Source: Butyrivibrio sp. (lineage in GTDB: Bacteria; Bacillota; Clostridia; Lachnospirales; Lachnospiraceae). From it: a stretch of 64,000 nucleotides of DNA. The notes under the pieces were generated by a model that searched no databases, was not told where the DNA came from, and saw only the letters and a program-made list of their open reading frames with translations. Location: NCBI GenBank assembly GCA_015056625.1, contig SVFY01000008.1, forward strand, positions 1 through 64,000, in the 5' to 3' direction. This document shows, piece after piece, positions 33,606 to 41,121 of this stretch; the first letter of the stretch is position 1, and every line of letters begins with the position of its first letter. A program made the position numbers and the translations under genes.

Positions 33606-33877
33606 GTGTGCATTATAAATAGAAAAGCTGTGACGAAGACAGTAGGTAGTAATCGAAAGTTTGCAGAGAGCCTGCATTTGGTGCGAGCAGGTACAAGTAG
33701 TTGCTATTCGAAAATCACTTCCGAGCTGCAAAACTGAACTGACAAGTAGGTTTTTGCCGTGAGTCCCCACGTTAACGGGAAGCGTATTCAACCGGAGATT
33801 CCGGCGCGTATGTAAATGGGTGGTATAACGAGTGTATATTATTGGCCTCGTCCTTTTTACAAGGACGGGGCTTTTTA
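33606..33877 (+). promoter_or_regulatory. T-box riboswitch leader, isoleucine-specific
   Basis: Leader landmarks in order: stem I with GCAGAGAGCC and TTGGTGCGAGCAGGT, a specifier loop with ATC (Ile) in CGAAAATCACTTCCGAGC, a central stem region, and the T-box element AAATGGGTGGTATAACGAG. Its TGGT would pair with the ACCA end of uncharged tRNA-Ile. A terminator follows. Low charged tRNA-Ile should favour antitermination and raise ileS expression. Confidence 0.9.
33846..33876 (+). terminator. T-box-controlled terminator
   Basis: CCTCGTCCTT pairs with AAGGACGGGG (one G-T pair) around a short loop, then CTTTTT. Its 5' arm is available to compete with the T-box antiterminator. Confidence 0.88.
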
Positions 33878-33897
33878 TGTGATGAAAGGAGCTCAAA

Positions 33898-36800
33898 ATG
33901 TATAACAAAGTCGATACCGATATGAATTTTGTCGGCAGAGAAAAGAAGATTGAAGAGTTTTGGAAAAAAGAAGACATTTTCCAGAAGAGCGTCGATACCC
34001 GCAGCCAGGGTGAGATGTATATGTTCTATGATGGACCTCCAACAGCTAATGGTAAGCCACATATTGGACACGTTCTTACCCGTGCCATCAAGGATATGAT
34101 CCCAAGATACCGTACAATGAAGGGTTACACAGTTCCCCGTAAGGCTGGTTGGGACACTCACGGACTTCCTGTAGAGCTGGAAGTTGAGAAGATGCTTGGT
34201 CTCGACGGCAAAGAGCAGATCGAAGAGTACGGCATTGAGCCTTTCATCAAGAAATGTAAGGAATCCGTGTGGAAGTACAAGGGAATGTGGGAAGATTTCT
34301 CAGGTACAGTCGGATTCTGGGCTGACATGGAGCATCCTTACATTACATATGACGACAACTTTATTGAGTCTGAGTGGTGGGCTCTTAATGAGATCTGGAA
34401 GAAAGGTCTTTTATACAAGGGATTTAAGGTAGTTCCTTACTGCCCTCGCTGTGGCACACCTCTTTCATCTCACGAGGTGGCTCAGGGCTACAAGACATTA
34501 AAAGAGCGCACAGCGGTTGTTCGTTTTAAGGTTACAGGGGAAGACGCTTACTTCCTCGCATGGACAACAACACCATGGACACTTCCTTCAAACATCGGTC
34601 TTTGCGTAAACCCTGATGAGAAGTATGTCAAGGTTAAGGCAGCAGATGGATATACATATTACCTGGCAGAGGCTCTTGCAGACACAGTTCTTGGTGGTCT
34701 GTCAAAAGAGGAAGGCCAGAAGGCATATGAAGTACTTGAGACATATGTTGGAACAGATCTTGAGTACAAGGAATATGAGCCACTTTATCAGTGTGCCAAG
34801 GATGAGGCTGACAAGCAGCACAAGAAGGCATTCTTTATCTACTGTGACAACTATGTAACCATGTCAGATGGTACTGGTATCGTACATATCGCTCCTGCAT
34901 TTGGTGAAGACGACGCAAGAGTAGGACGCAAGTACGACGCACCACTTGTACAGATGGTTGACAGCGAAGGAAGACTTAAACCTGAGACACCTTTTGCAGG
35001 CTACAGATGTAAGCCTACACAGAAGGAAATGGATGAGGGTGCAATAAGTGCAGATCCAGAGGTACTTAAGGACCTTGATGCAAGGGGACTTCTTTTCTCA
35101 GCACCCAAGATGGAGCACGATTATCCTCACTGCTGGAGATGTTCTACACCACTTCTGTACTACGCTCGTTCATCATGGTTCATCAAGGTTACAGAGGTTA
35201 AGGATGACCTTATCCGCAACAACAAGGAGATCAACTGGGTTCCTGAGTCAATCGGTAAGGGACGTTTCGGCGACTGGCTTGAGAACATTCAGGACTGGGG
35301 TATCTCCCGTGACAGATACTGGGGAACACCACTTAATATCTGGGAGTGCGACGATTGCGGTCATCAGCTTTCTGTAGGTTCAAGAAAAGAACTTGCTGAG
35401 CTTTCAGGCGATCCATCTGCTGAAACCTGTGAGCTTCACAGACCATATATCGACAAGTATGAGATCACTTGTCCTAAGTGCGGCAAGAAGATGCACAGGG
35501 TAAAAGAGGTTATTGACTGTTGGTTCGACTCAGGAGCAATGCCATTTGCACAGCTCCACTACCCATTTGAGAATAAGGAGCTCTTTGAGAAGCAGTTCCC
35601 TGCTGAGTTCATCTCAGAGGCTGTAGACCAGACAAGAGGATGGTTCTATTCACTTCACGCAGAGGCAACACTTCTTTTCAACAAGCCAGCATTTAAGAAC
35701 GTTATCGTTCTTGGTCTTGTACAGGATGAGAACGGACAGAAGATGAGTAAGTCAAAGGGCAATGCAGTTGATCCTTTCGACGCTCTAGAAAAATATGGTG
35801 CAGATGCCATCAGATGGTATTTCTACACCAACTCAGCTCCATGGCTTCCAAGCCGCTTCTCAGGAGATGCGGTTATGGAGGGACAGCGTAAGTTCCTTGG
35901 TACACTTTGGAACACTTATGCATTCTTTACACTGTATGCAAATATTGATGGCTTTGATGCTGCTAACTACAAACTGGAACTTGATAAGCTCACAGTTATG
36001 GATAAGTGGCTTCTTAGTAAGCTTAACAGCTGCGTAAAGGCTGTTGATGACAACCTGAATAATTATAGGATCCCAGAAGCTGGTAAGGCTCTTGATAACT
36101 TTGTTGACGAGATGAGTAACTGGTATGTAAGAAGATCCCGTGAGAGATTCTGGGCTAAGGGAATGGAGCAGGATAAGATCTCTGCTTACATGACTCTTTA
36201 CACTGCCCTTGTTACAGTTTCCAAGGCAGCAGCGCCTATGGTTCCATTCATGACTGAGGAGATCTACCAGAACCTTGTAAGAAACAGCTTTAAGGATGCA
36301 CCAGAGTCAATCCACCTTTGCGACTTCCCTGCTGTTGATGAGTCACTTATCGACACCAAGCTTGAGAAGGACATGGAGGAAGTTCTCGATATCGTAGTTC
36401 TTGGAAGAGCAGCAAGAAATGCAGCAAACATCAAGAACCGTCAGCCAATCGGACAGATGTATGTAAAGGCAGAGCAGACTGTAGGCGAGTTCTATACAGA
36501 CATTATCAGAGAAGAGCTCAATGTCAAGAACGTTGCATTTACAGACGATGTAAGAGATTTTACAAGCTACAGCTTCAAGCCACAGCTTAAGACTTTAGGA
36601 CCTAAGTATGGCAAGAACATCGGAGCTATCAAGTCTTACCTTGAGACTCTTGATGGCAATGCTACAATGGATGAGCTTAACACAAATGGTTCTATCAAGT
36701 TCACAGTTAATGATGTGGATGTAGAGCTTGTTAAGGATGATCTCCTTATCGAGATGGCTCAGAAGGAAGGCTTCATTTCTCAGGAGAACTGGGGAATCAC

Positions 36801-37089
36801 AGTTGTTCTTGACACGAACCTTACACAGGAGCTCTTAAACGAAGGCTTTGTCCTTGAGGTTATCAGTAAGGTTCAGACCATGCGTAAGGATTCCGGATTC
36901 GAAGTTATGGATCACATCAAGGTTTCCTTAAACGGCAACGACAAGCTTGCTGAAATTGTTAAGGCCAATGAGAGCAGCATCTCAACTAAAGTACTTGCCA
37001 ACGAGGTTGTATACGGATCCGATGTGGCCAACGCTAAAGAGTGGGATATCAACGGCGAGAAGGTTACAATCGGCGTTGAAAAGGTCTGA
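33898..37089 (+). CDS. ileS: Isoleucine-tRNA ligase
   Basis: The 1063-residue class I synthetase has the HIGH motif in GKPHIGHVL, KMSKS in GQKMSKSKGNAVDP, and the GWDTHGLPVE and WTTTPWTLPSN segments of IleRS with the editing domain between. Cysteine pairs YCPRCG, CDDCG and CPKCG suggest bound zinc. It charges tRNA-Ile with isoleucine and edits valine. The length and the pattern of the C-terminal third point to the longer, eukaryote-like IleRS type 2, often linked to mupirocin tolerance; this subtype call is an inference. AAAGGAGC precedes the ATG, and the Ile T-box lies upstream. Confidence 0.96.
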   Translation: MYNKVDTDMNFVGREKKIEEFWKKEDIFQKSVDTRSQGEMYMFYDGPPTANGKPHIGHVLTRAIKDMIPRYRTMKGYTVPRKAGWDTHGLPVELEVEKMLGLDGKEQIEEYGIEPFIKKCKESVWKYKGMWEDFSGTVGFWADMEHPYITYDDNFIESEWWALNEIWKKGLLYKGFKVVPYCPRCGTPLSSHEVAQGYKTLKERTAVVRFKVTGEDAYFLAWTTTPWTLPSNIGLCVNPDEKYVKVKAADGYTYYLAEALADTVLGGLSKEEGQKAYEVLETYVGTDLEYKEYEPLYQCAKDEADKQHKKAFFIYCDNYVTMSDGTGIVHIAPAFGEDDARVGRKYDAPLVQMVDSEGRLKPETPFAGYRCKPTQKEMDEGAISADPEVLKDLDARGLLFSAPKMEHDYPHCWRCSTPLLYYARSSWFIKVTEVKDDLIRNNKEINWVPESIGKGRFGDWLENIQDWGISRDRYWGTPLNIWECDDCGHQLSVGSRKELAELSGDPSAETCELHRPYIDKYEITCPKCGKKMHRVKEVIDCWFDSGAMPFAQLHYPFENKELFEKQFPAEFISEAVDQTRGWFYSLHAEATLLFNKPAFKNVIVLGLVQDENGQKMSKSKGNAVDPFDALEKYGADAIRWYFYTNSAPWLPSRFSGDAVMEGQRKFLGTLWNTYAFFTLYANIDGFDAANYKLELDKLTVMDKWLLSKLNSCVKAVDDNLNNYRIPEAGKALDNFVDEMSNWYVRRSRERFWAKGMEQDKISAYMTLYTALVTVSKAAAPMVPFMTEEIYQNLVRNSFKDAPESIHLCDFPAVDESLIDTKLEKDMEEVLDIVVLGRAARNAANIKNRQPIGQMYVKAEQTVGEFYTDIIREELNVKNVAFTDDVRDFTSYSFKPQLKTLGPKYGKNIGAIKSYLETLDGNATMDELNTNGSIKFTVNDVDVELVKDDLLIEMAQKEGFISQENWGITVVLDTNLTQELLNEGFVLEVISKVQTMRKDSGFEVMDHIKVSLNGNDKLAEIVKANESSISTKVLANEVVYGSDVANAKEWDINGEKVTIGVEKV

Positions 37090-37120
37090 AGATCAAATAG
37101 TATAGATTAGTTTTTTTATG

Positions 37121-37152
37121 CGGCCCGGGAATTTTTCCTGGGCCGTATTTTA
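37121..37152 (+). terminator. ileS terminator
   Basis: CGGCCCGGG and CCTGGGCCG form a 9-bp stem (one G-T pair) around AATTTTT, followed by TATTTTATTTT. Confidence 0.88.
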
Positions 37153-37198
37153 TTTTCATGATTAATCGTTCGAAATTTAATAAAAATTTCAAAATCTA

Positions 37199-37227
37199 CT
37201 AAGTATGCATAAATAATCAGCCGATAC
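37199..37227 (+). promoter_or_regulatory. Sigma-28 (SigD/FliA) promoter for flagellin genes
   Basis: CTAAG (37199-37203), a 16-bp spacer and GCCGATAC (37220-37227) closely match the flagellar sigma consensus TAAA-N14/16-GCCGATAT. A flagellin gene follows. Confidence 0.85.
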
Positions 37228-37236
37228 ATAAAGTGA

Positions 37237-37288
37237 CCGCAAGGATGCGGATGAGCACGCATGGAAGCAAAACGCTATTTTTTTAGGA
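37237..37288 (+). promoter_or_regulatory. Possible CsrA-binding leader of the flagellin mRNA
   Basis: CCGC-AAGGAT-GCGG (37237-37250) is a small hairpin presenting GGA in a six-base loop, the usual CsrA target shape. It lies at the expected 5' end of the transcript. Two more GGA sites follow (ATGGAAGC at 37261 and TTAGGATA near the start codon). In Bacillus the flagellin leader is controlled by CsrA in this way. Confidence 0.5.
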
Positions 37289-37303
37289 TATTAGGTATAG
37301 AAC

Positions 37304-39046
37304 ATGGTAGTTCAGCACAACCTTTCGGCAATGAATTCTAATAGACAGCTTGGGATAACAACAGGCATTCAGGCTAAATCCTCAGAGAAGCTGTCATCTG
37401 GATATAAGATCAATCGCGCTGCAGATGATGCAGCGGGTCTTGCTATTTCCGAAAAAATGAGAAGACAGATAAGGGGATTGTCACAGGGAGCTGAAAATAT
37501 TCAGGATGGAATATCTATGCTCCAGATTGGAGATGGAGCCCTTGAAGAAGTCATGGATATGCTTCATAGAATGACTACCCTATCTGTAAAAGCTGCTAAT
37601 GATACTCTGACCAATGAAGATAGAAGTTATATTCAGCAGGAAACAAACGCTCTTCTTGAAGAGATTGACCGAATCGATTCAGTTACCGAGTTTAATAATA
37701 TTCGGATCTTTGGAAACCGTGAAATTTACTTGAGCAATGCAGATGGGTCGCCTCTCATAGAGGGAGATATTCCATTTAGCAGTTTTTCTTTTGCAGACGT
37801 AAATATCAATAAAAACGCTGTCTTCAACAGTGGAAGCAGTGCCAATACTCTTTCTCTTCAGGCAGTGATCAACGATAGTAAGTCTGCTGCCAACGGAAAA
37901 GTGTACAGAATGATCTATGGAGATGGCTCTACATCTTCGTCATCTGTAAGGTTTTCTTTCGATAATGGCGGAAACACAGAAACAAGAACTGCAAATCTGA
38001 CAGAGTTTAGCATTGGGAGTTATGTAAATAATCAGGGAACTGCTTCGCGCGTTTTTTCATATGATAAAGATGGCATTAAGTTTGATATTAAACAGACTGT
38101 AACTCCAAATGCAGTGGATAAGAACTATAACATCCAGTATGAACTTGAAAACAAGGGTGATATAGATCTTGACATGGAGTTTATGTTCCATGTAGATACT
38201 GCATACAACAATAATGACTTATGTGAAAGCTACTATACTGGCGGGGATAGGATAAAGACTACCAGAGTATATGTAAGTGATGATTATGACAAGATACAGG
38301 ATGGAACTGGAGTCTATTCGGATATTCCAGATAGTATTTCTATCATCAATCGTCAGGAGGCGCTGGCGTTTTCTGAAAAGATTGAATTTACTACACCTCC
38401 AGACATGCTTTCAATAGGGCGTTATCATTCTATTCCTGATTGGGAATATTACGGTCCTAACATGCACTTAGGGGCTTCTACTGAGAATATGGATCTTGGA
38501 TACAGTGCCTTGTGGCAGGATAAAGACCTATCTGCTGGTAAGACAATGTCCTTTAGCTTTAAATTTGGAATTGCTGAAACGAAACAGGATGCAAATCTGG
38601 ATCACAGCGAGGTCAAGAAATCAAACAAAACAACAGTTCTCACAGAAGAAGCTAAACAGTTCTGGATCCAGGCTAGTTCCACTGTTGAGGATGGTATGTA
38701 TATCAGCTTTGGTTCAATTGACCAGGATACATTGGGACTGACAGATCTGGACGTTTCAAAATCTGTAAGGGCAAGGGAATCTATACAGAAGATCAAAGAC
38801 GCTCAGGAACATGTTTCAAAACTCAGAAGCCATCTGGGGGCTCAGCAAAACAGACTTGAGCATACCTATAAGAATAACAGGAACGCAGAAGAAAACACGA
38901 CTGCAGCGGAATCAAGAATACGTGATACAGATATGGCGTCTGAAATGGTCAGATATTCCAACAATAACATCTTAGCTCAGGCAGGACAATCAATGCTTGC
39001 TCAGGCCAATCAGACCAATCAGGGAGTTTTAAGTCTTCTTCAGTAA
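37304..39046 (+). CDS. Flagellin with a large unidentified central domain
   Basis: The 580-residue protein has standard flagellin ends: N-terminal D0/D1 (MVVQHNLSAMNSNRQLG; KLSSGYKINRAADDAAGLAI) and C-terminal D1/D0 (SRIRDTDMASEMV; NILAQAGQSMLAQANQTNQ). The middle, about residues 150-430, is not the usual short D2/D3. It looks beta-rich (KFDIKQTVTPNAVDKNYNIQ; LDMEFMFHVDTAYNNNDLCE; GKTMSFSFKFGIAE) and includes a single Cys. It would project from the filament surface; a binding or enzymatic role is possible but unrecognised. The ends are nearly identical to those of the next gene, so the two can co-assemble. The ribosome site is weak. Confidence 0.93.
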   Translation: MVVQHNLSAMNSNRQLGITTGIQAKSSEKLSSGYKINRAADDAAGLAISEKMRRQIRGLSQGAENIQDGISMLQIGDGALEEVMDMLHRMTTLSVKAANDTLTNEDRSYIQQETNALLEEIDRIDSVTEFNNIRIFGNREIYLSNADGSPLIEGDIPFSSFSFADVNINKNAVFNSGSSANTLSLQAVINDSKSAANGKVYRMIYGDGSTSSSSVRFSFDNGGNTETRTANLTEFSIGSYVNNQGTASRVFSYDKDGIKFDIKQTVTPNAVDKNYNIQYELENKGDIDLDMEFMFHVDTAYNNNDLCESYYTGGDRIKTTRVYVSDDYDKIQDGTGVYSDIPDSISIINRQEALAFSEKIEFTTPPDMLSIGRYHSIPDWEYYGPNMHLGASTENMDLGYSALWQDKDLSAGKTMSFSFKFGIAETKQDANLDHSEVKKSNKTTVLTEEAKQFWIQASSTVEDGMYISFGSIDQDTLGLTDLDVSKSVRARESIQKIKDAQEHVSKLRSHLGAQQNRLEHTYKNNRNAEENTTAAESRIRDTDMASEMVRYSNNNILAQAGQSMLAQANQTNQGVLSLLQ

Positions 39047-39098
39047 AAGAGATAAGCAGACGATGTGATGATCGTATAGAGCAAATGAGGAATAAGAA

Positions 39099-40967
39099 AT
39101 GGTAGTTCAGCATAACTTATCGGCAATGAATTCAAATAGGCAGCTGGGAATAACCACAGGCATCCAGGCTAAGTCCTCAGAGAAGTTGTCTTCTGGATAC
39201 AAGATCAACAGGGCGGCAGATGACGCAGCAGGCCTTGCCATTTCCGAAAAGATGAGAAGGCAGATCAGGGGACTTACTCAGGCCTCAGCAAATGCTCAGG
39301 ACGGAGTATCACTCGTTCAGATAGCAGATGGTGCACTTCATGAAGTACATGACATGATCCAGAGAGGTAACGAACTGGCTGTGAAGGCGGCCAATGATAC
39401 CCTGACTTCAATAGACAGAACCTACATCAATTCTGAGATTCAAAAGCTGAAAGAAGAGATTGATGCCATAGGTGGAAAGACCACCTTTAACGAGATCAAG
39501 ATATTTCCGCCTGATGGCGCATCCATTAGTGAAGCAACATCAGCGCAGAAAGAGCTTGCAAATAAGATCGCCACAGAGATGATCCCGACAGCTATGTCAC
39601 AGATACTTGCTAAGCTTTCAGGATCAGTTGGAGAAAAGCTTGATGCACTTGCTGCAGCCAACCCGACTGATTATGGCATGGATCTTAATATTACTTACAT
39701 CGATGGACCTAATGGCACACTGGCAGTTATGGGTGCGAGTATGAGAGCAGGAAATGGGATCCGTGACACTTTCGTCCCTGAATCACTTCTTATGAAAGTC
39801 GACTCAGCAGATTTCTCGTCTGTAAATATCAGTGACGATTTGAGACAGTCGCTGGAATCAACCGTAGCACACGAGCTCATGCACGGAGTTATGGATGTTT
39901 TGATGCCTGAAGGTATGGCGGGACGAGATTCTGATGGAAATGTCGTTGAGGATATTGACAAAGGAACTTTTCCTAAGTGGTTTGTTGAAGGTTCTGCCCA
40001 GCTGGTTGGAGGAGGATTTACCAGTGGCTGGAACTGGAAGATAGCGGATATAGTTGGAGGCTCTGGGAGCGATGCTGACAAGCAGACAGCTATACGAAAT
40101 TATTTAAAGACTGAGACTGTAGAGGACAATGTATACGGTCACGGATACCTTGAATGTGCATATCTGTGCCAGCTGGCCAGTGGTCAGGGGTTAACAAACG
40201 TCACACAGGGAAGCCTCATTGCGGGTGCAAACAAAATTTATAATGCACTGATGGATGGTGAGGCAGCTTATTCACATTCTTTTGAAGACGTCATCGATAG
40301 CGTCATCGATACCGAGATCTCAGGGGTAAAAAAGACACTTTCTAAAGCTCTTGATGACATAAATAAAGGAACAAGTGACGGAGGGGCATTTGTTTTAAGC
40401 CTTGCCAAGGCAAGTCAGCCTGGCGATGAAAGCGGCTTTGTAGGAGCTGGATCAATTGTTGCAGCAAGCCTTAACTCCAGCTTTGTACTTGGAGAAACAG
40501 TTACAGATCCACAGGCCCTGTATGTTAAGAACGTGGACGCCAAGGCTGCTAAAGAAGATGATGATAAAACAATTCTTTACCTTCAAGTTGGCTCAGAAAC
40601 TTCTGCTCCTAATGAAATTGCAGTAAAAAGATTTGCAATGTCTGCAGCAGCTATCGGAGTTGGAGAGACAAAAACGTTAACAAGGACCGATGCACTGGAA
40701 GCAATTACCCAGTTCAAGGGGGCTCTTATAAATGTCAGCACCATGCGTTCCTACTATGGTGCTATGCAGAACAGACTTGAGCACACCATTAAGAATCTTG
40801 ATAATGTCGTAGAAAACACCCAGTCAGCTGAGTCAAGGATCCGTGACACAGATATGGCAGCTGAGATGGTAAGATATTCAAACAATAACATCTTAGCGCA
40901 GGCAGGTCAGTCAATGCTTGCCCAGGCTAATCAGACAAATCAGGGAGTACTTAGCCTGCTCCAGTGA
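39099..40967 (+). CDS. Flagellinolysin: flagellin with embedded zinc metalloprotease domain
   Basis: The 622-residue protein has flagellin D0/D1 ends nearly identical to the preceding gene. The hypervariable region (about 150-490) holds a gluzincin-type peptidase. HELMH at 258-262 gives two zinc ligands and the catalytic Glu, and Glu297 in FPKWFVEGSAQLVGGG is the third ligand. Flagellinolysins are known from Clostridium haemolyticum and relatives, where they form proteolytically active filaments. GAGGAAT precedes the ATG. It lies 52 bp after flagellin 1 and probably shares the sigma-28 transcript. Family assignment is strong; activity and substrate are not shown by sequence. Confidence 0.93.
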   Translation: MVVQHNLSAMNSNRQLGITTGIQAKSSEKLSSGYKINRAADDAAGLAISEKMRRQIRGLTQASANAQDGVSLVQIADGALHEVHDMIQRGNELAVKAANDTLTSIDRTYINSEIQKLKEEIDAIGGKTTFNEIKIFPPDGASISEATSAQKELANKIATEMIPTAMSQILAKLSGSVGEKLDALAAANPTDYGMDLNITYIDGPNGTLAVMGASMRAGNGIRDTFVPESLLMKVDSADFSSVNISDDLRQSLESTVAHELMHGVMDVLMPEGMAGRDSDGNVVEDIDKGTFPKWFVEGSAQLVGGGFTSGWNWKIADIVGGSGSDADKQTAIRNYLKTETVEDNVYGHGYLECAYLCQLASGQGLTNVTQGSLIAGANKIYNALMDGEAAYSHSFEDVIDSVIDTEISGVKKTLSKALDDINKGTSDGGAFVLSLAKASQPGDESGFVGAGSIVAASLNSSFVLGETVTDPQALYVKNVDAKAAKEDDDKTILYLQVGSETSAPNEIAVKRFAMSAAAIGVGETKTLTRTDALEAITQFKGALINVSTMRSYYGAMQNRLEHTIKNLDNVVENTQSAESRIRDTDMAAEMVRYSNNNILAQAGQSMLAQANQTNQGVLSLLQ

Positions 40968-40984
40968 TGATAATAGCCATGTTT

Positions 40985-41030
40985 CCCCTGTACAAAGGCG
41001 TACAAACGCTGATGCACAGGGGATTTCTTA
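40985..41030 (+). terminator. Hairpin after the flagellin genes
   Basis: CCCCTGT (40985) pairs with ACAGGGG (41016-41022) around an inner GCGT/ACGC stem, followed by ATTTCTTATT. The T tract is interrupted. Confidence 0.6.
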
Positions 41031-41121
41031 TTGCTATCACGGCTAATTTACGGATATTTTATAGAATTGTGTATGAATTTGCGGTAAAATAGATAGGTAA
41101 ATTTGTGTTTATGAGGAGGAT

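Noticed and set aside
33570-33977. Minus-strand frames across the ileS leader
   Set aside because: They cover a structured T-box RNA and the ileS start; no sign of coding.
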